Under the pieces are notes generated by a model that saw only the letters and a list, made by a program, of their open reading frames with translations, made no database searches and was not told where the DNA came from. Positions 1 to 10,260 of a stretch of 19,819 nt of DNA are shown piece after piece (the first letter of the stretch is position 1; each line of letters opens with the position of its first letter). The stretch lies in assembly GCA_902796705.1 (NCBI GenBank), contig CADBQF010000143.1:1-19819 (forward strand), written 5' to 3'. This DNA is from Ruminococcus flavefaciens. Lineage in GTDB: Bacteria; Bacillota; Clostridia; Oscillospirales; Ruminococcaceae. Position numbers and translations under genes: made by a program.

Positions 1-716
1 GTCTTACCGCTTCCGAATGGTCCGGGGATTGCCGCTACGCCGCCCTTTGCTATCGGGAAAAGGCAGTCTACGACTCTCTGACCTGTTACAAGCGGCATAT
101 TAGGTGAGAGCTTCTTCTTATAAGGTCTGCCACGGCGGACAGGCCATTTCTGCATGAGTGAGAGTTCACGCTCGCCGCTGCCGGTATCTATTATGCAGAC
201 TGTATCGTCAACGTGGAATTCGCCTTCCGATATCTTCTTTACTGTTCCGCTGACACCGTAAGGCACCATTATCCTGTGTTCAACGATATCTGTCTCCGGA
301 ACGGTTCCTATGATATCTCCGGCAGTCACCTTGTCGCCCTCTTTTACCTTCGGGACGAACTTCCAGAGGATATCTCTTTTAAGTGAGGGAACTTCCACAC
401 CTCTTGCAAGGTTGTTTCCGCAGACTTTTCTTATATCGTCAAGCGGACGCTGGATTCCGTCGTATATACTTTTGATGAGTCCGGGGCCAAGCTCAACGCT
501 CATCGGTTCGCCTGTAGATTCAACTTTTTCGCCTGTACCGAGTCCGGCAGTCTCTTCATAGACCTGAATGGAAGCACGGTCGCCGTGCATCTCGATTATC
601 TCACCGATAAGACGCTTTTCGCTTACACGCACAACGTCAAACATATTTGCATCTCTCATGCCCTCTGCAACGACAAGAGGGCCGGAGATCTTTACTACTG
701 TTCCTATGCTGCTCAT
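1..716 (-). CDS. ntpA: V-type ATP synthase subunit A, N-terminal part (partial)
   Basis: Catalytic A subunit of the V1 head, which hydrolyses or makes ATP in alternation with subunit B. The frame reads MSSIGTVVKISGPLVVAEGM, the beta-barrel start typical of the family, and runs 238 codons to the window edge. The last residues are GPFGSGK (about 232-238), the start of the A-subunit P-loop, so the nucleotide-binding and C-terminal domains (family length near 590 residues) lie outside. The region between the barrel and the P-loop is long enough to hold the bulge domain specific to A subunits. ATG at 716-714 is chosen because homology begins there; its ribosome site is weak (GAGG about 14 bases upstream, spanning the stop of subunit F). 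The gene follows subunit F after 14 bases. Subunits B and D are expected beyond the edge. Confidence 0.95.
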   Translation of the reverse strand, partial: MSSIGTVVKISGPLVVAEGMRDANMFDVVRVSEKRLIGEIIEMHGDRASIQVYEETAGLGTGEKVESTGEPMSVELGPGLIKSIYDGIQRPLDDIRKVCGNNLARGVEVPSLKRDILWKFVPKVKEGDKVTAGDIIGTVPETDIVEHRIMVPYGVSGTVKKISEGEFHVDDTVCIIDTGSGERELSLMQKWPVRRGRPYKKKLSPNMPLVTGQRVVDCLFPIAKGGVAAIPGPFGSGK

Positions 717-730
717 TGGGATATATCGCC

Positions 731-1048
731 TCAATTCTGTTTCAGTATATCGGAGCCGACAGCTTTTTCCACTGTTTCGTGGAGAGCTTTCATTCCGTCG
801 CCCGTATTGCCGCTTATCGCAGGGATAAGGACTATCGACGGCAGACGGCTGCCCCTGTATTTATTTATCGTATCGCTCACAAGTGCAGCAGCCGGTTCGG
901 TTATATATATAACGGCAAAATCGCTGGCTGCGAGCTTTGGTATGAGTTTTAATATTATTTCAGGCTCAGTCTCACGGAAAACTGAGAGACCGAGTGCTGC
1001 AAATCCGGAGACACTTGCTGTATCTCCTATAACGGCTGCTTTATACAT
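731..1048 (-). CDS. ntpG: V-type ATP synthase subunit F
   Basis: Small central-stalk subunit of V1 (called NtpG in Enterococcus hirae), which sits on the rotor with subunit D. The protein has 105 residues, the usual size. It opens with MYKAAVIGDTASVSGFAALG, matching the family's VIGD..SV.GF.ALG pattern, and has the alternating alpha/beta Rossmann-like pattern with an IVLIPA strand. It overlaps the end of subunit C by 8 bases, so translation is probably coupled, and precedes subunit A by 14 bases. An AAAGGA lies about 12 bases before the ATG, which is longer than ideal and fits coupling. Confidence 0.93.
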   Translation of the reverse strand: MYKAAVIGDTASVSGFAALGLSVFRETEPEIILKLIPKLAASDFAVIYITEPAAALVSDTINKYRGSRLPSIVLIPAISGNTGDGMKALHETVEKAVGSDILKQN

Positions 1049-1976
1049 ACAGCTTTCTCATCCTTTCCGTGATGATCTCTTTGTCAGAGCCGCATTCTCT
1101 GCACACTTTTATGATGCGGATATTCTTTATCTCCGCCTCTTTAGCTATATAATAAGCTTCGAGCGGTTCGATGCCGAAAGTCTGCAAACGTGCTTCGTCG
1201 GCAAGTTCGATCAGAAGATCGTCACAGCGTTTCTCAAATGCTGCCGCCGACTTTTTCAGAAGCGATGCAAGTTCCGCATAGTCCGTCGTTTCGAGGTATG
1301 AGAAAAAGCTTTCCTGTCCGCCGAGGACTGCATCTATGATATCTTCCTTTGGAAGTCCCCTGCTTCCGCATATAGCAGCCTGGAGGAACTGTCCCGGTTT
1401 CTTCATAAGGCAGCATCTGTATGCTGTTTTTATGTCAGCACAGGCTGCTGTTAGCTGAGCGTACCTCTGAATGAACTGTCCGCCGAACCTTGCTGCGTCC
1501 TCCTGCATCTGGCTGAGTGCAGCCGTATCTATAAGCGTATCTGAGAGCTGACCGTCCATAGTTCTTGTGAGGAGTTCATACGCTTCTTCTGCTGTTTTTT
1601 TGAGATGCTGCGGAAGTCCTTCGGCTGACTTCTCCCTGAAAGCAGTGCTGAGCTGTTCAAGCTCTACATTTGAAGGCTTTATAAAGTACACCGAAGGATC
1701 ACGATTTGAGATAAGAGCCTTGAGAACGGCTTTAAGATCATGGAAATCGTTCCTGTAAAGGAGTATCTGCATCTCCCTGTTATCCGGTGCATAGCTTCGG
1801 AGCATCTCCCAGACAGCTTCAAGATCCTGACCGTCCGCATTTTTTGCAGAAAGCACCGATCTGAACTCTGAGTCAGTCTTTGCGGCTATGAGCTGTTCGG
1901 TATCGCTGTGAGTGAGAAGGCTGTTCTCCATAGCCTTTACAGCGGCAACTGCCGAAGCATGATCTGTTCTGCTCAT
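1041..1976 (-). CDS. ntpC: V-type ATP synthase subunit C (AC39-like)
   Basis: Subunit C (the AC39/d-type subunit), a funnel-shaped all-helical protein linking the V1 central stalk to the membrane c-ring. The protein has 311 residues, slightly below the common 320-350, and is predicted almost wholly alpha-helical. Similarity is best seen at the C-terminal end, where a KEAEIKNIRIIKVCR-type stretch matches the conserved 'K..E..NIR.I' segment of the family. ATG overlaps the stop of subunit E by 4 bases (ATGA), and AGGTG lies about 6 bases upstream. The call rests on this motif and on its fixed position between E and F in an ntp-type operon. Confidence 0.9.
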   Translation of the reverse strand: MSRTDHASAVAAVKAMENSLLTHSDTEQLIAAKTDSEFRSVLSAKNADGQDLEAVWEMLRSYAPDNREMQILLYRNDFHDLKAVLKALISNRDPSVYFIKPSNVELEQLSTAFREKSAEGLPQHLKKTAEEAYELLTRTMDGQLSDTLIDTAALSQMQEDAARFGGQFIQRYAQLTAACADIKTAYRCCLMKKPGQFLQAAICGSRGLPKEDIIDAVLGGQESFFSYLETTDYAELASLLKKSAAAFEKRCDDLLIELADEARLQTFGIEPLEAYYIAKEAEIKNIRIIKVCRECGSDKEIITERMRKLYV

Positions 1977-2578
1977 TTCTTCACCTGCCCGAATAATTCA
2001 TTAGCTATGGTATCTCTTATGCTTTCTTTTTCAGCTTCAATGATAGCTTCAAAGCTGCAATTCTCTGTGATAAGACCGTATCGGAGCATGAAGCCGCTGT
2101 TTATATCTGCCGGTTCATCTGAAAGGACGAGCGTGCCGCCTTTTTTTTCAGCAGCCTGTGAGAGCTTTTCAGCAAGATCAGCCGGAACTCTTTCAAGGTC
2201 TTTTTTACCGAGCATCATAACGCCGTTTCCGCTGCGGATATTCTTTTCCGCAAGCCTGAGAAGTGCATCGAAATAATCTTTATCCGGAAGCGAGCAGAGC
2301 TTTTCAAGAACTCTGTCTATGACCTGATCTATACACTCTACACGGCAGGCAAGGAGCTTTCTCCTGTTTGCTGCATCTATGGAATTGCAGGCGTTGACAA
2401 AGCCCTGTTCGTATCTTTCCTGAACTTTTGCGGTATGTTCCTTGAAAGCCTCTTCAGCTTTCTGGTTGCCTTCTGCAAGGATCCTGTAAGCCTTGCTGCG
2501 TGCAGCGTTGAGTATATTTTCCTCTGTCAGCTTCTGCTGTGACCGGATATTGTTCAGTATATCGTCAAGTCCGGGCAT
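1973..2578 (-). CDS. ntpE: V-type ATP synthase subunit E
   Basis: Peripheral-stalk subunit E, which pairs with the small coiled-coil subunit to form the stator. The protein has 201 residues. The first ~110 residues are a charged, Ala/Glu/Lys-rich helix with heptad-like spacing (coiled coil), followed by a compact globular domain from about 115 with the strand pairs GTLVLSDE and DINSGFMLRYG; the GGxxLxxxxxxIxxxF pattern is typical of E subunits. GGAGG lies 7 bases before the ATG. It follows subunit K by 16 bases and overlaps subunit C by 4 bases. Confidence 0.9.
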   Translation of the reverse strand: MPGLDDILNNIRSQQKLTEENILNAARSKAYRILAEGNQKAEEAFKEHTAKVQERYEQGFVNACNSIDAANRRKLLACRVECIDQVIDRVLEKLCSLPDKDYFDALLRLAEKNIRSGNGVMMLGKKDLERVPADLAEKLSQAAEKKGGTLVLSDEPADINSGFMLRYGLITENCSFEAIIEAEKESIRDTIANELFGQVKK

Positions 2579-2594
2579 ATCTGCACCTCCAGTC

Positions 2595-5037
<2,443 letters not shown>

Positions 5038-5071
5038 ATCTTACATCACACTCCTTATCACGTTATGAATG

Positions 5072-5380
5072 TCAGAAGAACTTTGCAATGACGGCATCAG
5101 CGGCTTTTTCCGTATTTTCACGGGCAGTCTGTCTTATCCTGTCAAGTTCCTCATTGCATACAACGTCATGTTCTTCCTCATAGGTATTGATCCTGCTGTT
5201 GAGGATAGCTTTGAGCCTGCTTCCCTCAGCGGAAGCCTCGCTGATCTTTTTCTGGACTGCGAGAGCCGCATCACGTTCAGCACCTCTTATGATATCCTCG
5301 CTTTGTCTGCGTGCTTCCGAGAGAACTCTCCCGGATTCCGACTCAGCGGCAAGAACTTTATTCACAGCATCAGAAGCCAT
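5072..5380 (-). CDS. ntpF: V-type ATPase peripheral-stalk coiled-coil subunit (G/H-like)
   Basis: First gene of the V-ATPase operon. The 102-residue protein is almost one continuous charged helix, with repeated Ala/Glu/Arg heptads, no membrane segment and no signal peptide. This is the shape of the small stator subunit (NtpF in E. hirae; G or H in other names) that forms a heterodimeric coiled coil with subunit E. Sequence identity in this family is low, so the call leans on position before subunit I, length and coiled-coil character. GAGGAGG lies 7 bases before the ATG. The promoter and a dyad are directly upstream. Confidence 0.82.
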   Translation of the reverse strand: MASDAVNKVLAAESESGRVLSEARRQSEDIIRGAERDAALAVQKKISEASAEGSRLKAILNSRINTYEEEHDVVCNEELDRIRQTARENTEKAADAVIAKFF

Positions 5381-5394
5381 ATAGTCACCTCCTC

Positions 5395-5413
5395 AAATGA
5401 CCGTTGGTCATTT
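5395..5413. promoter_or_regulatory. Operator-like dyad, proximal copy (V-ATPase operon)
   Basis: Perfect inverted repeat AAATGACC-GTT-GGTCATTT (8-bp arms, 3-base centre). It lies between the -10 box of the V-ATPase promoter and the ribosome site of the first gene, where a bound repressor would block initiation or elongation. The spacing and form resemble operators of TetR-type regulators (inference). As RNA it would be a short hairpin in the leader. A second, 16/19 identical copy lies upstream of the -35 box. Confidence 0.6.
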
Positions 5414-5423
5414 ATCATTCTTC

Positions 5424-5452
5424 ATTATACACCATTTCATGTAAATTGTCAA
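5424..5452 (-). promoter_or_regulatory. Sigma-A promoter of the V-ATPase operon
   Basis: On the minus strand, TTGACA (5452-5447), a 17-base spacer, then TATAAT (5429-5424): a perfect consensus housekeeping promoter. Transcription would begin near 5417, giving a leader of roughly 37 bases that holds the dyad and the GAGGAGG site. Confidence 0.85.
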
Positions 5453-5467
5453 TAGAACTCCCCTAAA

Positions 5468-5486
5468 AAATGACTGTTGTTCATTA
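5468..5486. promoter_or_regulatory. Operator-like dyad, distal copy
   Basis: AAATGACTGTTGTTCATTA matches the proximal dyad at 16 of 19 bases, with the differences weakening its symmetry. It lies about 16 bp upstream of the -35 box. Its centre is 73 bp from that of the proximal copy, close to seven helical turns, so both would face the same side of the DNA. Confidence 0.5.
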
Positions 5487-5502
5487 TTCCCTAAAGGCAA
5501 GC

Positions 5503-5533
5503 AAAAAGAGAGCCATCCCTCCAGACAGCTCCC
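5503..5533 (-). terminator. Intrinsic terminator downstream of aspS and of the 5564-5592 promoter
   Basis: Minus-strand RNA reads GGGAGC (5533-5528) pairing with GCUCUC (5513-5508); the stem continues inward with U-G, G-U, U-A, C-G and U-G pairs, and five U (5507-5503) follow. It would end transcripts from aspS and from the promoter just upstream, insulating the V-ATPase promoter. Confidence 0.65.
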
Positions 5534-5557
5534 CCTTGAACATTCTATTCAATTTAC
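5503..5557 (-). ncRNA. Candidate small RNA or leader of about 55 nt (uncertain)
   Basis: Between a perfect promoter (5564-5592) and an intrinsic terminator (5503-5533) there is room for a transcript of about 55 bases. It would consist of a first hairpin (TTGAA at 5552-5548 pairing with TTCAA at 5540-5536, 7-base loop) and the terminator hairpin. I do not recognise the sequence as a known family. It could instead be a leader that attenuates read-through into the V-ATPase operon, or just the aspS terminator with a fortuitous promoter in front. Confidence 0.4.
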
Positions 5558-5563
5558 TATAAT

Positions 5564-5592
5564 ATTATACTACATATCAAATGATTTGTCAA
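5564..5592 (-). promoter_or_regulatory. Perfect sigma-A promoter without an obvious gene
   Basis: TTGACA (5592-5587), a 17-base spacer and TATAAT (5569-5564) on the minus strand, 38 bases after the aspS stop. Predicted start is near 5557. No convincing reading frame follows before the terminator at 5503-5533. Confidence 0.7.
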
Positions 5593-5629
5593 GTCTTTTT
5601 TTGACATATAGATAAATATAATATACAGA

Positions 5630-7400
<1,771 letters not shown>

Positions 7401-7408
<8 letters not shown>

Positions 7409-8747
7409 TGTTATCATTCTCCTTAATCACATTGCCGGACTGTAAGATCTTTTCATCTTCAAGTCCGTTCATAACTGTAGTAAAATACAGGCTCTCAAAA
7501 TTATTGGTGAAATCCTTATCGAGTGCTATCTCGATATCCTTGCCCTCAGCCATATTCTTGATCTTTATCTTGCCTGAATCAAGTTCATTGTCACCGATGA
7601 CAGCCGAGAACAAAGCACCTATCTTGTTGGCATACTTCATCTGAGCCTTGAGCCCTCTGCCCATAAGGTCGAACTCCGCATAGAATCCATATTCACGAAG
7701 CTGGTCTGAAAGCTCCATAGCCTTTTCGAGTGCGGCATCGCCCATTGTTGCGAAGTAGATATCACACTTCTTTACAGGCAGATAGTCACAGCCCTGCTTG
7801 TCCATAACGAGAAGAAGCCTCTCTATGCCCATACCGAATCCGAGTGCCGGCGTATGCTGGCCGCCGAGCTGTTCGATAAGTCCGTCATAGCGTCCGCCGC
7901 CGCAGACCGTACCCTGAGCTCCGATCTCCGTCGTGACGAATTCAAATACCGTCTTTGTATAATAATCAAGGCCTCTTACTATCTTAGGATCAACGCTGTA
8001 GTCGATACCGAGTTTTGTAAGGTATTTTTTGAGCTTATCAAAGTGATCGCTGCACTCCTCGCAGAGATAATCGAGGATCACAGGAGCATCTTTTCCGATC
8101 TCCCTGCATATCGGACTTTTGCAGTCGAGTATCCTCATCGGGTTCTTGACAAGTCTTTCACGGCAGGTATCGCAGAGTTCGTCCTTGCGTGCATCAAAAT
8201 AGCTCCTGAGAGCATCGTGATATTTGGCACGGCAGACGGGGCAGCCTATGGAATTGATATGGAGTTCGATATTTCTGAGTCCGAGGCGGTCGAGGATAGT
8301 TTTCGCAAGCGAAATAACTTCCGCATCAGCCGCCGGAGACGCACTTCCTGCCATTTCTAATCCGAACTGGTGGAATTCACGAAGTCTTCCGGCCTGCGGA
8401 CGCTCATGTCTGAAACATGAGAGGATATAGAACACTCTCTGCGGCAGAGCCTCATTGAGAAGGCCGTTCTGGAGCATAGCACGGATAGTACCGGCAGTTC
8501 CCTCCGGACGGAGAGTAAATTTCGTCTCCTTTGCCATAACGGTATACATTTCCTTCTGAACGACATCTGTAGTCTCGCCTACAGAACGCAGAAAGAGGTC
8601 GGTATTCTCAAAAGTCGGTATGCGGATCTCCGAGAAACCGAAGCTTATGGCAGTCTCACGGGCGATCTTCTCGACTGTGTGCCACTTGTGAACGTCCTTC
8701 GGGAGAACATCTTCCGTACCGTTCGGGCGTTTTATATTCATAGCCAT
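7401..8747 (-). CDS. hisS: Histidine--tRNA ligase
   Basis: Class II synthetase charging tRNA-His. The 448 residues contain RPEGTAGTIRAM (80-91), motif 2 FRHERPQAGRLREFHQFG (112-129), the histidine-binding GLDYYTKTVFE (259-269), GGGRYDGL (283-290) and motif 3 GFGMGIER (303-310), then an HGTP anticodon-binding domain. Between 169 and 232 there are four cysteine pairs (169/172, 192/195, 209/214, 229/232), a zinc-ribbon-like insertion known from many Clostridia HisRS. The C-terminus has a tail of about 35 residues beyond the usual end. ATG at 8747 (MAMNIKRP) is chosen because AAAGGAAAGG lies just upstream; an in-frame extension to 8834 has no site and overlaps the promoter region. First gene of the hisS-aspS operon. 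Confidence 0.96.
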
Positions 8748-8778
8748 AGTAATCAGCCTTTCCTTTAATAAATAGCAA

Positions 8779-8822
8779 GTCAGTATGTATATAAAACATT
8801 CCAAAGTTATATCAATACTGAC
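8779..8822. repeat. Inverted repeat framing the hisS promoter
   Basis: GTCAGTAT (8779-8786) and ATACTGAC (8815-8822) are perfect 8-bp inverted copies, one just after the putative -10 box and one touching the -35 box. They could be half-sites of an operator or chance; the arms are 28 bp apart. Confidence 0.4.
8788..8815 (-). promoter_or_regulatory. Probable hisS-aspS promoter
   Basis: Minus strand TTGATA (8815-8810), a 16-base spacer and TATATA (8793-8788). Predicted start near 8781, leaving a leader of about 34 bases. That is too short for a T-box, which often controls these genes in Firmicutes. Confidence 0.55.
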
Positions 8823-8850
8823 AGAAATCACCAAATCATGCTAACATGAA

Positions 8851-8874
8851 AATTGTCCCTTAACAGGGACAATT
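8851..8874 (-). terminator. Hairpin terminator after mgsA
   Basis: Perfect 10-bp stem AATTGTCCCT/AGGGACAATT with a 4-base loop, 5 bases past the mgsA stop. On the minus strand the stem ends in a short TTTT run, so termination may be moderate. The structure is symmetric and could act in both directions. Confidence 0.65.
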
Positions 8875-8879
8875 ATCAT

Positions 8880-9281
8880 TCAGATACCTGGAGTACCAAC
8901 TTCACGCCAGTCGAGGTCGCCTCTTTCGAGAGCGAGTATAAGAGCCTCGGCAGTAGCTATATTGGTAGCGACCGGAACATTATGCACATCGCAGAGCCTG
9001 AGGAGATTCATTCCATGGACATCAGAGGACTTCGGATTGATAGGATCTCTGAAGAACAGAAGCACATCAACCTCATTACATGAAAGCAGAGCAAGTATCT
9101 GTTCTGCACCGCCCTGTCCGCTGAGATACCTCTTGATCGGAAGTCCGGTTGCTTCACTGACCTGTTTTCCTGTTGTGTTAGTTGCGATAAGTGAATGTTT
9201 CGATAATATTCCGCAGTATGCACTGCAGAACTGGACCATAAGTTCCTTTTTTGCATCATGTGCAATAAGTGCGATCTTCAT
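8880..9281 (-). CDS. mgsA: Methylglyoxal synthase homologue with altered active site
   Basis: 133 residues, the size of Bacillus-type MgsA (DHAP to methylglyoxal plus phosphate). Family features are clear: MKIALIAHDAKK (H8, equal to E. coli H19), the phosphate-binding TNTTGK (34-39) and SG (54-55), VDVLLFFRDP (D79, equal to D91) and NVPVATNIATAE (101-112). However, the catalytic loop is normally SGPxGGDQQ and here reads SGQGGAEQI, one residue shorter, so the general base (E. coli D71) is missing or moved to E60. The PHxPD loop is two residues shorter and reads PKSSD, so H98 is replaced while D101 is kept (D87). Activity is therefore doubtful. AAAGGA lies 7 bases before ATG. It follows the MinD-like gene by 45 bases; mgsA next to min/rod genes is a known Clostridia arrangement. 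Confidence 0.85.
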   Translation of the reverse strand: MKIALIAHDAKKELMVQFCSAYCGILSKHSLIATNTTGKQVSEATGLPIKRYLSGQGGAEQILALLSCNEVDVLLFFRDPINPKSSDVHGMNLLRLCDVHNVPVATNIATAEALILALERGDLDWREVGTPGI

Positions 9282-9326
9282 TTAACTGTCCTTTCCCCGC
9301 AATGCGGAATTTTTTTATATAGATCA

Positions 9327-10073
9327 TCATGCACCCTTTACTGTGAGCGGTACGAATTCTCCGCCGAGACGCTTTGATATAGCATCGAAAGCTTTGAGTG
9401 CATCAGATTCGGTCGGGATAGGATCACCTTTGCCGGTAGCCACAGTCATCTTGAAATCATCAGGGATAACACCGATAAGCTGAACGCCGACCTTGTCGAT
9501 GATCTCGTCAAGGTTCTCAACGAGAGCGTTTCCGATGACCTTCTTGCTGACCTTATTGATGATAAGACGCTGGCTCTTGTTTCCTCTGTTATAGAACTCG
9601 TCGGACATAAGAGAAGCATCTCGTATGCAGACCTGATCGGGCGTAGAGATAACGAGTATCAGATTAGCCTGCTCAACGATATCGAATACATGAGAATTGA
9701 TACCTGCACCGGTATCGATGATTATGTACTCATAATACTTCTTTATCGATCTGCAAATATCGTAGATCTGCTCAGCGGTCACTGATGTGAGTGTCTTAGG
9801 GGCACACAAAAGGCTCAGATTACTTGCCATACTCACCTGTGTAACAGCATCGAGAGGCTGCTTCTTGCCGGCGAGAACATCTCCGAGGTCATACTTTATC
9901 TTGTCCTCCATGCCGAACATGATATCAAGGCATCTCAGACCGAAGTCGAGCTCGATGATAAGAGTTCTGTGTCCCTGCTTGGCAAGAGTATATCCAAGTC
10001 CTGCACAAACTGTAGATTTGCCGGTACCTCCTTTTCCGGAAGTTACCGCAATGATCTTAGCTGAATCTGCCAT
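9327..10073 (-). CDS. minD: MinD-like ParA-family ATPase without a membrane-targeting tail
   Basis: 248 residues. A deviant Walker A GKGGTGKST (13-21) with the signature lysine K14, the ELDFGLRCLDIMFG segment (41-54) equivalent to MinD 'D.D.GLRNLD..mG', YDLGDVL (61-67) and a Walker B YIIIDTGAG (116-124) place it with MinD rather than chromosomal ParA/Soj. MinD dimerises on ATP and binds the membrane to position MinC or MinE. Here the protein ends ...GGEFVPLTVKGA and lacks the basic amphipathic helix that tethers MinD, and no minC or minE is adjacent. ATG at 10073 is preceded by AAAGGA at 6 bases. Transcribed with the mgsA homologue. It could be a MinD paralogue with another partner. Confidence 0.85.
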   Translation of the reverse strand: MADSAKIIAVTSGKGGTGKSTVCAGLGYTLAKQGHRTLIIELDFGLRCLDIMFGMEDKIKYDLGDVLAGKKQPLDAVTQVSMASNLSLLCAPKTLTSVTAEQIYDICRSIKKYYEYIIIDTGAGINSHVFDIVEQANLILVISTPDQVCIRDASLMSDEFYNRGNKSQRLIINKVSKKVIGNALVENLDEIIDKVGVQLIGVIPDDFKMTVATGKGDPIPTESDALKAFDAISKRLGGEFVPLTVKGA

Positions 10074-10096
10074 TTCAAATCCTTTCCGAAATCCGT

Positions 10097-10116
10097 ATGT
10101 CCGTACATCCGGACAT
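10097..10116 (-). promoter_or_regulatory. Leader hairpin / dyad upstream of the MinD-like gene
   Basis: ATGTCCG-TACATC-CGGACAT: perfect 7-bp arms with a 6-base loop, between the start site near 10141 and the ribosome site. It may act as an operator or an RNA hairpin; there is no U-tract, so it is not a terminator. Confidence 0.45.
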
Positions 10117-10147
10117 TGCAAAAATCATTATTCAATAATCTTAGTTA

Positions 10148-10176
10148 ATTATACCACAAAACGCAGCATTTGTCAA
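10148..10176 (-). promoter_or_regulatory. Sigma-A promoter of the minD-mgsA operon
   Basis: TTGACA (10176-10171), a 17-base spacer and TATAAT (10153-10148) on the minus strand, with TGG just before the -10 (an extended -10). Predicted start near 10141, leader about 68 bases. Confidence 0.85.
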
Positions 10177-10223
10177 AGAACTTTTTGCAGTAAAACGCAA
10201 AATTGTGCAACTTTCCTTTTTAA

Positions 10224-10260
10224 GGCCATGATAATTGGTGATTTCCTACAAATCACGGCC
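10224..10260 (-). other. Competing hairpins at the 3' end of the shikimate-kinase-like gene
   Basis: Two hairpins share one strand: GTGATTT/AAATCAC (arms 10238-10244 and 10250-10256) and the longer GGCCATGAT/ATCACGGCC (10224-10232 and 10252-10260, one G-U pair as minus-strand RNA). Neither is followed by a U-run. They cover the stop codon and may protect or end the transcript. Confidence 0.35.

Noticed and set aside
585..1301. Plus-strand open frame of 238 codons opposite V-ATPase subunits A, F and C
   Set aside because: It is antisense to three clearly homologous genes, has no ribosome site or recognisable domain, and arises from the codon composition of the real genes.
5484..5516. Ten-codon frame MALFLLAFRE in the orphan transcript region, near a GGAGGG
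   Set aside because: The purine-rich stretch directly abuts the ATG and is part of the terminator stem; the frame runs through the U-tract, so it would not be on the finished RNA.
8748..8879. T-box or other amino-acid-responsive leader before hisS
   Set aside because: Only about 34 bases lie between the predicted start and the ATG, and no T-box sequence or specifier stem is visible. The stem at 8851-8874 is the mgsA terminator.
9297..9317. Plus-strand terminator-like CCGC-AAT-GCGG followed by a T-run
   Set aside because: The stem has only 4 bp and there is no plus-strand gene here to terminate; it is more likely incidental in the mgsA leader.
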